Positions 18,089 through 26,940 are shown, counted from the stretch's first letter. The stretch is DNA of 49,024 nucleotides from a bacterium (GCA_902812405.1 CADDZI010000013.1:1-49024); one strand, 5' to 3'. Program-made: numbers and translations. The notes: generated from the sequence alone by a model not told the origin.

Positions 18089-18192
18089 GCATGCACGTGC
18101 CGCCGCAAGCCGCAGCGACGGTGGGGTGGCCGCGAAACCTCATCCGCCGCTGCCGAAGGCGGCTTTTCTCACCTCGCGTGACGGCCCTCGGT

Positions 18193-18603
18193 TTACGGGA
18201 GATCTCTCTCTGCCGTACCTGCCGTTGTCGAAGGGGCGAGTGCAATTGCATCCACCTCGATCAGCGCTCCGGTCGGCAGTGCGTTGCATCCGACGGTCGT
18301 GCGCGCCGGCCGATGATCGCCGACGGCCTTCTCATACACCTCGTTCACCTCGGCAAAGCGCGACAGGTCGGTGAGGAAGATGGTGATTGTGACGGCCTGA
18401 GCAAGGCTCGATCCGCCGGCTCGCAGGACCGCCTCCAGGTTCGCGAAAGCCCGCTCAGCTTGAGCCCTGAGACCCGGCGCCAAAGTTCCCGTCACCGGAT
18501 CTCTGCCGACTTGGCCTGCCGCAAAGATGAAGCCGCCGGCGTGCACGGCCTGACTGTAAGCGGCCGCGGGCCGCGGTGCTTGGTCCGACGATATCACGCG
18601 CAT
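18193..18603 (-). CDS. RidA family (YjgF/UK114) protein
   Basis: 136 residues of the RidA fold: MRVISSDQAPRPAAAYSQAV, FIFAAGQVGRDPVTG, and the active-site arginine segment PARTTVGCNALPTGALIEVDAIAL. Canonical RidA hydrolyses reactive enamine/imine intermediates released by PLP enzymes. A PLP-dependent aminotransferase gene lies 6 kb away. The C-terminus has a short extra tail (PSTTAGTAERDLP). Assignment to a Rid subfamily is not possible by eye. Confidence 0.88.
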   Translation of the reverse strand: MRVISSDQAPRPAAAYSQAVHAGGFIFAAGQVGRDPVTGTLAPGLRAQAERAFANLEAVLRAGGSSLAQAVTITIFLTDLSRFAEVNEVYEKAVGDHRPARTTVGCNALPTGALIEVDAIALAPSTTAGTAERDLP

Positions 18604-18733
18604 GCGACGAACCTGCCACGCAGGGCGGCCCGGGCCCTGCTGCCATATGAAGGACCATGACGCAAGCAGCCCGGCCTGCCGATAACTAGACCAGCGGTCG
18701 CCCCTGCCACGCAGGCTGGAACCGCCGCATGAT

Positions 18734-20560
18734 ATGAGCAACGCTACCGCAGGTCTGGCCGTCGATGAAGCGCGCCGGCTCGAGAGCAGCATCCTCAAAG
18801 CACGCCTGTTCTCGCTGGGTGTCGCCGCTGTAGCTCTCTCCTTCCTGCCGTGGTCGTATCCGCGTTGGCTGCAGGCTGCATTCATCCTCACGTGGTTCGT
18901 GCAGGGCATCGTGGCCGCGATGTTCGTGCGTCGCGCCTGGGAGGCGCGCCAGGTTCGCGCCGCCGGCCGGGCGCTGATGGTGGCTGACGCCGTCCTCATG
19001 GTGGCGATGATTCGGCTGTTTTTACCGACTCTGCCCGAAGCGTGGATAGCCATGCTCGTGCCGCTGATCTGGGCCGGCGTGCGCGAAGGAGTGTTGGCGG
19101 CGGCGGCGGTGGCCGTTGTCACGACCCTGCTTTTGGCAGCCGCGCTGTGGCTGCGATGGATGCCGCCGGCCGGCGAACCCCTCGCCGGCCGCTTCGCGTT
19201 CGATACGGGCATCATCTGGATGGCTGTATTGGCCATTCGGCAGCTGGTCTGGGGTGTGAGCCGGCGCAATCAGATCCTGGCGACGCAGCAAACGCAACTG
19301 GCGCAGGCGCTGAAGAGTCAGCAGGCGCTGCGGGTACGCGCGGACGCGCAGGCTGCGACTTTGAAAAGGGTTACCGAACTGGCGGTCTCGCTGTTGCGCG
19401 AGAGTCACGTGGAGGCGCTGCTCGAGCGTATCTTGGACGTGACCTTGACGTCGTTTGGCTTCCGAGCCGGCTCACTGCTGTTGGCCGAACGCGAATCGGA
19501 ATGCTACCGCTACCACGTCGTGCGCGGCTATCCCGAGTCCGTTGCACGCCGCCTCCAGGGCGCGACGGTTCCCTTTGCTGTCATCGAATTGAAGATTGAC
19601 AAACGTTTTGCAATACGGCCCGAGGTATTCTATGCGCCGGTCGAACGTCAAACCTGGTACACCGACCCGGAGAGGTGTTACGCTCCGAACCGGGTCGACG
19701 AGCGCCGCGCCGCCCCGGGGGCGTGGCACGAGGCGGATACCTTGATGTTTACCCTGCGCAGCTCCGCAGGCGAGACGATCGGCTTGCTCGTGCCCGACGC
19801 GCCGGCCGATGGGCGCATCCCCAACGACGACACCATCGACACCATTGCGCTCTTTGCCCGCCTGGCGGCCGCGGCGATCGAAAACCTCCACCTCGTTTCC
19901 AGCGAGAAGAGCCGTGCCAAGAGCCTCAGCGAGGAGAACCTCGAGATTCGCCGCCTCTACGCAAGTTTGGAAGCCTTGGCCGAGGAACGCCGCCTGGAGG
20001 CCGAACGTTTGACTCGCATCCTCGAGCTGACGGCGGCGATTTTCCGGGAGCGCAACTTAAGCCACATGCTGAAACGTATCCTGCGCGTCGCCATCGACAG
20101 CTTTGGCTTTTCCGCCGGGTCGATCGTTCTCTACGATCCGCGGCGCAAGGTGTACGTGCGCCACGCCGCGGTCGGCTATGCCGAGGGCGTTGAGGGGGCG
20201 GAGGTGCCGGTGGAGGACGTCGAGCGGTACATGACGGCGCGAACCAGAGTCCGTGAGACGTTCTACTACGCGCCGATGGAGCTCAACCTCGAGGGCGGCG
20301 TCACCCGTCACCCGGAGCGGCTCACGCTGCCGCGCATCCAACCCGGCGACTGGCACGAGAGCGACGTGCTTCTGTTCCCCATCTTCGATTCGGCGGGTGC
20401 GATGATCGGCGTCCTCTGTCCGGACGACCCGAAAGATCGCCGGCTGCCGCGCGAGGAGACGATTCGAACGATCGAAGTCTTTGCCCAACTGGCCGGCATC
20501 GCGGTCGAGAGTGCGCGCCTGCGGGATGCCGTCGGGCAGCAGGCAGCCGCCAGCCTGTAG
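18734..20560 (+). CDS. Membrane-anchored double-GAF protein
   Basis: 608 residues. Four or five membrane helices (about 22-165) are followed by a coiled-coil-like linker (about 170-205) and two related GAF domains (about 215-390 and 440-600), each opening with LxxRILxxxxxSFGFxAGS and ending with IGxLxPDxPxDxRxPxxxTIxTIxxFAxLAxxAIE. A second coiled coil (EENLEIRRLYASLEALAEERRLEAERLT) joins them. No histidine kinase, GGDEF, EAL or phosphatase domain follows; the protein ends right after GAF 2. Its TAG stop lies inside the adjoining palindromic repeat. Confidence 0.82.
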   Translation: MSNATAGLAVDEARRLESSILKARLFSLGVAAVALSFLPWSYPRWLQAAFILTWFVQGIVAAMFVRRAWEARQVRAAGRALMVADAVLMVAMIRLFLPTLPEAWIAMLVPLIWAGVREGVLAAAAVAVVTTLLLAAALWLRWMPPAGEPLAGRFAFDTGIIWMAVLAIRQLVWGVSRRNQILATQQTQLAQALKSQQALRVRADAQAATLKRVTELAVSLLRESHVEALLERILDVTLTSFGFRAGSLLLAERESECYRYHVVRGYPESVARRLQGATVPFAVIELKIDKRFAIRPEVFYAPVERQTWYTDPERCYAPNRVDERRAAPGAWHEADTLMFTLRSSAGETIGLLVPDAPADGRIPNDDTIDTIALFARLAAAAIENLHLVSSEKSRAKSLSEENLEIRRLYASLEALAEERRLEAERLTRILELTAAIFRERNLSHMLKRILRVAIDSFGFSAGSIVLYDPRRKVYVRHAAVGYAEGVEGAEVPVEDVERYMTARTRVRETFYYAPMELNLEGGVTRHPERLTLPRIQPGDWHESDVLLFPIFDSAGAMIGVLCPDDPKDRRLPREETIRTIEVFAQLAGIAVESARLRDAVGQQAAASL

Positions 20561-20741
20561 CGGTCGCGCTTGCGCGACCGTCAGACCCTCGCGTTTTTCG
20601 TGAAGACGTGCGTCTCGGGTAAGAGGCGTAAGGTTCTCTCGGCCGCGTCAACGCGGCCGCCAGACCCTCGCGTTTTTCGTGAAGACGTGTGTCTCGCGTA
20701 AGAGGCGTAAGGTTCTCTCGGCCGCGTCAACGCGGCCGCTA
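20557..20741. repeat. REP/BIME-like element with a 79-bp tandem duplication
   Basis: Begins with GTAGCGG and a GTCGCGC-TT-GCGCGAC palindrome (20557-20580). Two 79-bp direct copies follow (20582-20660 and 20661-20739) that differ at two positions, each ending in GGCCGCGT-CA-ACGCGGCC (20641-20658 and 20720-20737). The end is CCGCTAC. The TAG in GTAGCGG at the left end is the stop codon of the GAF gene, and that at the right end (read on the other strand) is the stop of the glutamine-synthetase-like gene. Confidence 0.85.
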
Positions 20742-22064
20742 CAGGTCGAGGTACGCCTCGCGCTCCCAGGGGTGGACCTGCAGACGGTACGCCTCCCACT
20801 CGGCCAACTTGGCCTCCCGCAACCGGTGATAACTATGGTCGCCGATTGCGGAGCGCATGACCGGATCGGCGTCCAGCGCCGCCACAGCTTCGTCCAGAGA
20901 ACGCGGCAGCGGGTCGATGCCCATCGCCGAGCGCTCATCGTCGCTGAGAGCGGCAACCGCCAGCTCTACCGGGTCACCCGGCACGAGCTTGCGCCGGATG
21001 CCGTCCAGGCCTGCCCGGATGATGCATGCGAGTGCGAGGTATGGATTGCAGGACGGATCCGGGGACCGCAGTTCGACGATCGGACCTCCCGCCGCGTGCT
21101 CGGGCACGCGCACGAGTGCGCTCTTCGCGCGCTGCGCCCACTGCACGTACGCCGGAGCATCGTAGCCAGGCACGAGGCGCTTGTAGGAGTTGACGGTGGG
21201 ATTGGTTACCAAGGTGAAGCCGCGTGCGTGCGCCAGGAGGCCCCCGACGTAGGCCAAGCCTTCCTCGCTGAGGGCGGCCCGATCCGCGCCCGGGGCGGGC
21301 GTGAAGACGTTGACGTCCGCGCGCCGCAATTGCTGCAAGATGTGCAACCCGCTGCCGTCCTGATCTGCAAAAGGCTTGGGCATGAAGGTCGCGTGCAGAC
21401 GGTGCCGCGCCGCCACGGTTTTGACGACCACCCGCGCGGTCGCGATGGCATCCGCCAGTGCGAGCGCATCCGCCGTGCCCAGGTCGATCTCGTGCTGACC
21501 GCGCGACACCTCGTGGTGCGTCGCCTCGACGTGAATGCCCATCTCCTCGAGGGCCAGCGCCATGTCGTTGCGCGCCGCATCCCCGCGGTCGATGGGGCTG
21601 AGATCGAAGTACGAGCCGCGATCGCGGGTTTCCGTCGTCGGCACGTTGTCCGCCGTCGCCTCGAACAGGAAGAACTCCAGTTCGGCGGCTACCCGGGGCG
21701 CAAAGCCCTCCCTGCGTGCATCTTCAATCGCCCGCCGCAGGGTGGTGCGTGTGCAGCCCTCAAACGGCGTGCCATCGATGTTGCGCACGTCACACAGCAG
21801 GCGGGCTTCGATCGGTGCGCCGGCCACAGAGGGCAGCACGGCAAACGTCGCCGGGTCGGGCGCCAAGTACATGTCGGTCTCTTCGTGGCGGACGAAGCCT
21901 TCAATGCACGATCCGTCGAACGCCAGGCTGCCCTCCAACGCCGCCTCCAGTTCGCCGACCGGGAGCGCAACATTCTTGGTGACGCCGTGAATATCGTTGA
22001 ACTGAAGGCGCACCAGGCGCACCCCGGCTTCCTTGGCCCGCTTGACGATGTCGCGCTTACTCAT
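20739..22064 (-). CDS. Glutamine-synthetase-like gamma-glutamyl ligase (GSI family)
   Basis: 441 residues, a GSI alpha-type length. It keeps LAFDGSCIEGFVRHEETDMYLAPD, HHEVSRGQHEIDL, FMPKPFADQDGSGLH and the C-terminal ELRSPDPSCNPYLA. It lacks the KNLYDLP adenylylation loop, and the usual NRSA loop reads QRAKSALVRVP. Catalytic geometry therefore looks kept, but the ammonium/glutamate side has diverged, which fits GS-like enzymes that glutamylate amines (PuuA/GlnA3 type). Its ATG overlaps the stop of the PucR regulator gene (ATGA), and an aminotransferase gene lies upstream in the same direction. A true biosynthetic role is not excluded. Confidence 0.82.
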   Translation of the reverse strand: MSKRDIVKRAKEAGVRLVRLQFNDIHGVTKNVALPVGELEAALEGSLAFDGSCIEGFVRHEETDMYLAPDPATFAVLPSVAGAPIEARLLCDVRNIDGTPFEGCTRTTLRRAIEDARREGFAPRVAAELEFFLFEATADNVPTTETRDRGSYFDLSPIDRGDAARNDMALALEEMGIHVEATHHEVSRGQHEIDLGTADALALADAIATARVVVKTVAARHRLHATFMPKPFADQDGSGLHILQQLRRADVNVFTPAPGADRAALSEEGLAYVGGLLAHARGFTLVTNPTVNSYKRLVPGYDAPAYVQWAQRAKSALVRVPEHAAGGPIVELRSPDPSCNPYLALACIIRAGLDGIRRKLVPGDPVELAVAALSDDERSAMGIDPLPRSLDEAVAALDADPVMRSAIGDHSYHRLREAKLAEWEAYRLQVHPWEREAYLDL

Positions 22065-23272
22065 GGTCGTGATTCGCCGCCGTCCTGCATCTGGTGGATC
22101 GCAAGCGCCGTGCGGACGATGAGCTGCCCGCGCGGCGTTCGCAAGTCGAGTTTGAGAATTTGCGAGATCTGGTTGAGCCGGTAGAAAATCGTATGGCGAT
22201 GCACCGATAGCCGCTCGGCCGCCTCCTTGACGTTCTCGCCCACCTCGAGGTACAAGGCAAGGGTTGCCAAGAGGTCCGTTTTGTGCTTGCGGTCGTAGGC
22301 GATGAGCGGTTCGAGAACGCCGGCCGCAAAGGTTGCAAACTCGTCACGCGTCGCTCCGGCGTGCAGAAGCGCGTAGATGCCGAGGTCGGGATAGAAGGCG
22401 ACGGAGCCACGGCCCAAGATGCGCCGGCCGATGGCCAACGCCTGGCGTGCCTCTCGCAGTGCCGACGGCACGCCCAAAAGATCCGGGTGGGGTGCACCCA
22501 CGCCGCAGGTGACGCACGCCGCCGCACCCTGCGCGGGCAGATCGCGGACGACATTAGCCGCAGCCTGCCGGGCTCGCGCGATGTCGACCTTGTGCCGCAG
22601 CGGGAAGAGAACGACGACCTCGTTGCCCGAAGCAGGCAGCGGGCACAGAGCCTCCGCGGGTGCGACCGCCTGTGCGACGACCTCGCGCACCGCGCCCGGC
22701 GGCACGCCCTCCAGGCTGAAGACCGCCGCCGCGTACGCAGGCGCGAGGTCGATCCCCGCAGCCTGCGCCTCGGCCCGCAGGCTGGCCGCATCGGTGACGG
22801 TCCCGGTTAAGAACCGCTCCCAGAAGGATTGCCGGGCCTGCGCGCGCCCCGCACCGCGGCGCGCATGCTCGATCGCAGCCGCCCCGGCCGCAATGCGCGT
22901 AGCCAGCGCCGCTCCGGGGGGAGGTTTGCCGGCCACAAAGAGCGTGACGTAGCCGCCGGTTGTGTCACCGTCGCCCGGGGTCGGCATCGCGGCGCAGACG
23001 GCATGGAGCGAGGCCGACAGCGCCGTGCGCACGACATTGCCGTCGCTCGCGTGCCGTCCAGCCTGGCGGTAGAAAGGAGCAAACGATGCCGGCAGAGATC
23101 CCAGCTGCCGCTTGGAATGCGCGAAGGCAAGATGACGCCAGCCCTCGTCTTCGATTAACACGGCGCCTTGCATCTCATCGGCCAACAGCTGGGCGAGGGC
23201 GCGCAATCCGCCGCCGCCAGCGATGAGGCGGGCGGCACGCTCCGAAAACGCGGCAAGTTCTTCGGCGGTCAT
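22061..23272 (-). CDS. PucR family transcriptional regulator
   Basis: 403 residues. The C-terminus is the PucR/CdaR HTH_30 domain: LLATLALYLEVGENVKEAAERLSVHRHTIFYRLNQISQIL. The middle has the GGDEF-like/CdaR-type region (VVVLFPLRHKVDIARARQAAANVVRDL), and the N-terminus is a GAF-like ligand-sensing segment (ALAQLLADEMQGAVLIEDEGW). Relatives regulate purine, proline, GABA or sugar-acid catabolism. It is translationally coupled to the GS-like ligase, so it probably controls that gene and perhaps the aminotransferase upstream. Confidence 0.87.
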   Translation of the reverse strand: MTAEELAAFSERAARLIAGGGGLRALAQLLADEMQGAVLIEDEGWRHLAFAHSKRQLGSLPASFAPFYRQAGRHASDGNVVRTALSASLHAVCAAMPTPGDGDTTGGYVTLFVAGKPPPGAALATRIAAGAAAIEHARRGAGRAQARQSFWERFLTGTVTDAASLRAEAQAAGIDLAPAYAAAVFSLEGVPPGAVREVVAQAVAPAEALCPLPASGNEVVVLFPLRHKVDIARARQAAANVVRDLPAQGAAACVTCGVGAPHPDLLGVPSALREARQALAIGRRILGRGSVAFYPDLGIYALLHAGATRDEFATFAAGVLEPLIAYDRKHKTDLLATLALYLEVGENVKEAAERLSVHRHTIFYRLNQISQILKLDLRTPRGQLIVRTALAIHQMQDGGESRP

Positions 23273-23355
23273 AGAGTCCGGGTGAAGGTCGTCATGCCGG
23301 GCACTTCCATGCCGGATGAGCTCTTTACTCGCGCCGGGCGTCAGTGGCCGGCGGC

Positions 23356-24690
23356 CTAGGATGCGGTAGCGGCCGGCGCCCCCGGCCGGCGGCGCGAGCG
23401 GGATTTGCCCACGCGCGGCAGCATCTTGCGCAGCCGTTCGGGGAGAAGCACGTCCACGATGTCGTCCACGGTGACGATTCCCTTCATGCGCCCATCGGCG
23501 TCCACGACCGGTACGGCCAGAAAGTCGTAGCGGGCAATCGTCGTGGCGACTTCCTCGCGGGTCGCATGCAGGTCCACCGTCACGACGTCATCCAGCGCGA
23601 TTTCGCGGATGGGCGTCGCAGGATCGGCGGTGATGAGCTCGCGCAGCGACACGACGCCGGCGATGCGATCGTCGGGCTCCAGGATGTAGACGTAGTAGAT
23701 GAGCTCCGCGGTTTCGGCGGCAGCCCGGATGTGGTCGAAGGTCTGGGCGACGTTGAGCCCGGGCGGAATGGAGAGGTACTCGGTCGTCATGAGGCCGCCC
23801 GCCGTCGTCTCGGGATGTGCCAGGAGCTGCCGGACGTCGTGTGCTTCGTCGGGCTCCATGCGGTTGAGAATCTCCTGCTGCTTGTCGGCGTCAATCTCGC
23901 CGAGCAGGTCCGCCGCATCGTCCGGCGTCATGTTCTCGATGATGTCGGCGGCCTGATCCGGGTTGAGCTCCTCCAGGATCGAGAGTTGCGTGTCGACTGG
24001 CAACTGCTCGAGGGCATCGGCCGCCGTTTCTTCGTCGAGCGATCCGATGAGCGAGGCCTGCTCGTTGGCGGTCAGGTCTTGAATAATTGCGGCGAGATCG
24101 GCCGGATGCAAGCGGGCGATCTTGTCGTGGGGCAGGCGCAGGCGCAGCAGGCTGCCGGGCGGGCCGCCCCCGGTGAGAGGTTGCACGGCATCCCACGAGA
24201 TGAGGGCCGGTCCGCCCCCCGCCGCCGGCATGCGCCGCAAGAGCCGGTCGCCCAGCGCGGTCAACCCCAGGCGGCGCAACAAACCGGGCAGGCCGACATC
24301 CGCGGCAATCACCCGCAGCTGGTCACCGGCGGGGGCCAGCTTGACGTCGTTGACCCGCACGACCTTGCGCCCATCCACATCGACGATTTGCTTGTCCAAG
24401 AGGTGGCGGCGCAGGAGCAGCTCGTCGCCGGCCGTGCCCGCAGCGGCGCCCTCGCGCGGCGGCGAGTTCAGGGTGAGGGCATAGGGTGTGATGTCGGCGA
24501 CCGTTGCGAAGGGTGCGTAGCGCAGCACGCCGTCGTTGCCCTTGACGTAGAAGCCGATGACGGGCGGATACCGTTCGCCGCCCGCGACCGCGATGTCGTC
24601 GACTTTGCCGATGCGCGAACGCTGTGTTCCGGTGAGCAGTTCGACCGGCCGGCCGCAGAGCTGACTTGCGAACTCCTCGCTCAACTCCAT
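23356..24690 (-). CDS. Soluble MgtE_N/CBS-domain protein without transport domain
   Basis: 444 residues. The N-terminus looks like two PRC-barrel-like units (LCGRPVELLTGTQRSRIGKVDDIAV and QIVDVDGRKVVRVNDVKLA). A MgtE N-terminal superhelix follows (RLHPADLAAIIQDL through DDAADLLGEIDADKQQEILNRM), then a CBS pair (TEYLSIPPGLNVAQTFDHIR; FLAVPVVDADGRMKGIVTVDDI). It ends in a basic tail where MgtE would continue into its membrane channel. No membrane helices are seen. A stand-alone Mg2+ or nucleotide sensor, or regulatory subunit, is plausible. It follows the aminotransferase gene by 13 bases. Confidence 0.85.
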   Translation of the reverse strand: MELSEEFASQLCGRPVELLTGTQRSRIGKVDDIAVAGGERYPPVIGFYVKGNDGVLRYAPFATVADITPYALTLNSPPREGAAAGTAGDELLLRRHLLDKQIVDVDGRKVVRVNDVKLAPAGDQLRVIAADVGLPGLLRRLGLTALGDRLLRRMPAAGGGPALISWDAVQPLTGGGPPGSLLRLRLPHDKIARLHPADLAAIIQDLTANEQASLIGSLDEETAADALEQLPVDTQLSILEELNPDQAADIIENMTPDDAADLLGEIDADKQQEILNRMEPDEAHDVRQLLAHPETTAGGLMTTEYLSIPPGLNVAQTFDHIRAAAETAELIYYVYILEPDDRIAGVVSLRELITADPATPIREIALDDVVTVDLHATREEVATTIARYDFLAVPVVDADGRMKGIVTVDDIVDVLLPERLRKMLPRVGKSRSRRRPGAPAATAS

Positions 24691-24703
24691 GCTGCGAAAC
24701 CGT

Positions 24704-26032
24704 TCAGGCTTCGCGGATGGCGCGATCGAGCACGGCCACCGCGCGATCGATGTGTTCCCGGTCCACGATGAGGGCCGGTGTGAAGCGCAAGGCCGAAAAC
24801 CCAGCCGGCAGGAGCATGAGGCCGTGGACAAAGCAGCGCTCCAGCACGCGATCGCGCAGCTCCGCATCGGGGGTGCGGCTGGTGCGATCGGTGACGAAGT
24901 CAATGGCCAGCATCAGCCCTTTGCCGCGCACGTCACCGATGGCGGCATGGCGTTCCTGCAATCCGCGCAGCCGCTCCAAAAAGTACTCGCCCATGTCGCG
25001 CGCGCGTTCAACGAGGTGCTCTTCACGGATGACGTTGAGAGTGGCTTTGACGGCGGCCAGCGCGACCCCGTTGCCGCCGAAGGTGTTGGAGTGGGCGCCT
25101 TTTTCCCCGAAGTCCAATCCCGCGTCGAGGACTTGGGCCGCCACGGCGACGCCCGACCCCACCGCTTTGCCGATCGACGTGCAGTCGGCCGTGACCCCGT
25201 GGTGCTCGATCGCCAGCATCTTGCCGGTCTTGCCGATGCCGGCTTGCACTTCGTCGTCCACGTAGGCGATGCCGTACCGCTGCGCGATGTCGCGGATTAT
25301 GTGAATGAACTCCGACGGTGGGACGATGTACCCGCCCTCGCCCTGAATGGGCTCGACGAAGATGGCCGCGACCTCGTCCGGCGGAATCAACTGTTTGAAG
25401 TACACCTCTTCGAGGATGCGCGCACACCACACGTCGCACGCCGGGTACGTCATCTTGTACGGACAGCGGTAGCACGACGCATACGGCACGTGGTGAACGT
25501 CCGGCATGTTGGGTGTGAAGCGCGCGCGTTGCGCGACCTTGCTCGCGGTGAGCGCGTTGGCACCCATCGTCCGCCCGTGAAAGGCTCCCAAGAAGGCAAT
25601 GAGGCGCTTGCGCGTCGGCTTGTTCCAGCGGGTGGCCTTGATGGCGGCCTCGTTGGCTTCCGCACCGCTGTTGCATAAGAAGACTTTCTTGCGGGCTATG
25701 CCGGGCACAAGGGCCGCCAGGCGCTCGGCCACCTCGGCCTGCAGCGGCGAGTAAAAGTCCGGGCTATTGATGAACAGCCACTGCTGCGCTTGCTCGGCAA
25801 TCGCCGCGGCCACCTTCGGGTGGGAGTGTCCGGTGGCGGCGACCATGCCGTTTGTGAAGTCCAAGAAGACGTTGCCGTCCACGTCTTCGACCAGCACCCC
25901 CTGCGCCCGCTTGACGACGACGGGTGCGGTCTTGGTGCCGGTCGTCACAATGGCCGTTTCGCGGGCCACGATCTCGCGGCCCCGAGGTCCCGGCAGGTCG
26001 TAGGTCGGAATCGCAGATGTCGTGTCGAGCAT
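24704..26032 (-). CDS. gabT: Class III PLP-dependent aminotransferase (4-aminobutyrate aminotransferase type)
   Basis: 442 residues. It has FLDFTNGMVAATGHSHP, the cofactor phosphate region FLCNSGAEANEAAIKATR, FVEPIQGEGGYIVPP, the cofactor aspartate in VDDEVQAGIGKTGKM, and the PLP lysine in SIGKAVGSGVAV. A cysteine-rich insert (CYRCPYKMTYPACDVWC) is typical of archaeal and thermophile GABA-transaminase/amino-acid-racemase relatives. The substrate may thus be GABA, ornithine or another omega- or alpha-amino acid. It appears to be the first gene of a unit running through the MgtE_N/CBS protein to PucR and the GS-like ligase. Confidence 0.87.
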   Translation of the reverse strand: MLDTTSAIPTYDLPGPRGREIVARETAIVTTGTKTAPVVVKRAQGVLVEDVDGNVFLDFTNGMVAATGHSHPKVAAAIAEQAQQWLFINSPDFYSPLQAEVAERLAALVPGIARKKVFLCNSGAEANEAAIKATRWNKPTRKRLIAFLGAFHGRTMGANALTASKVAQRARFTPNMPDVHHVPYASCYRCPYKMTYPACDVWCARILEEVYFKQLIPPDEVAAIFVEPIQGEGGYIVPPSEFIHIIRDIAQRYGIAYVDDEVQAGIGKTGKMLAIEHHGVTADCTSIGKAVGSGVAVAAQVLDAGLDFGEKGAHSNTFGGNGVALAAVKATLNVIREEHLVERARDMGEYFLERLRGLQERHAAIGDVRGKGLMLAIDFVTDRTSRTPDAELRDRVLERCFVHGLMLLPAGFSALRFTPALIVDREHIDRAVAVLDRAIREA

Positions 26033-26087
26033 CCTTCGACCTTCGACGATGCGGGATGTTCCCCATGCTGTGGGAAAGGGCTGTACC

Positions 26088-26834
26088 GTGCTGCGGTGTG
26101 CCATCGGCTTCGACTTCGACCACACGCTGGGCGTCGACAATGAGGTCGAACGGTGCGCCTTCGCGGAGGTTGCGCTTCGCGAAGCGGCACGGCACGGCTG
26201 GCGCTGCGAGCAAGCCGCCGCTGCGGCCGCCTTCGCCACGCACATCCAAGGCTACCGCAACGGGCGCTGCGCCTTGTCCGAGGCGGTTGGCCGAGCGTTT
26301 GAGGAGGTGGGCATCAAGGCCGGTCCGGATGTCGTGCAGGCCTTCCGCGACACGGCCGTGCGTTTCGTGCCGAGGTTCGTCGTACCCGTCTCCGGGGCGC
26401 AGCCGCTGCTGCGCGCCCTCCGCGAACTTGGCATCCCGCATGCCATCCTGACCAACGGCTGGAATCCGCTACAACGGCGCAAGGCGGAACACATCGGTTT
26501 CACCGGGACGGTCTTCGTCAGTGACGACATCGGAGCGCGCAAACCCAACCGGCGCGCCTTCGCCATCCTGGCAGATCATCTGGGCGTGCCACCGGCCTGC
26601 GTCTGGTACGTCGGCGACGACCCGCGCAGCGACGTGTTGGGAGCGCTCGGGGCAGATATGCGCGCGGTGTGGTTTAACCCGAATGGTGCGCGATTTCCCA
26701 CGACAATACCGGCGCCGACAGCCGTCATCGAGAACCTGACCGAAGTGCTCCGCTTGATTGCCCCCGCGACCGGCGTGCACGCCGATTGTGCAGCTGCCAC
26801 ACACGACATGCCGGAGACGGGCCGCTTGCCATGA
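26088..26834 (+). CDS. HAD family hydrolase
   Basis: 248 residues. HAD motif I is IGFDFDHTLG, motif II AILTNG, the lysine RKPNRRAF and the acidic motif YVGDDPRSDVLGALGADM, followed by AVWFNPNG as in FCP1/YjjG-like sugar or nucleotide phosphatases. The cap is the small helical C1 type between motifs I and II. The GTG start has GGGAAAGGG upstream. It is divergent from the aminotransferase gene with a 55-base spacer. Confidence 0.85.
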   Translation: MLRCAIGFDFDHTLGVDNEVERCAFAEVALREAARHGWRCEQAAAAAAFATHIQGYRNGRCALSEAVGRAFEEVGIKAGPDVVQAFRDTAVRFVPRFVVPVSGAQPLLRALRELGIPHAILTNGWNPLQRRKAEHIGFTGTVFVSDDIGARKPNRRAFAILADHLGVPPACVWYVGDDPRSDVLGALGADMRAVWFNPNGARFPTTIPAPTAVIENLTEVLRLIAPATGVHADCAAATHDMPETGRLP

Positions 26835-26940
26835 GTTCACCGCCCGCGTTGCGGGCCGGGCAGGCGGGGCACCCGTCGAGGTTCGGTCTGCCTACGACGG
26901 TCGGATATCCGGTCAGCTGGGTGAAAGGGGAGTACCGACA

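Noticed and set aside
20582-20739. CRISPR-like direct repeats
   Set aside because: Only two copies, directly abutting with no spacers, and 79 bp long; a tandem duplication rather than an array.
13798-22064. Two glutamine synthetases as a duplicated pair
   Set aside because: They belong to different subgroups (beta-type with adenylylation loop versus shorter alpha-like divergent protein), so not a recent duplication.
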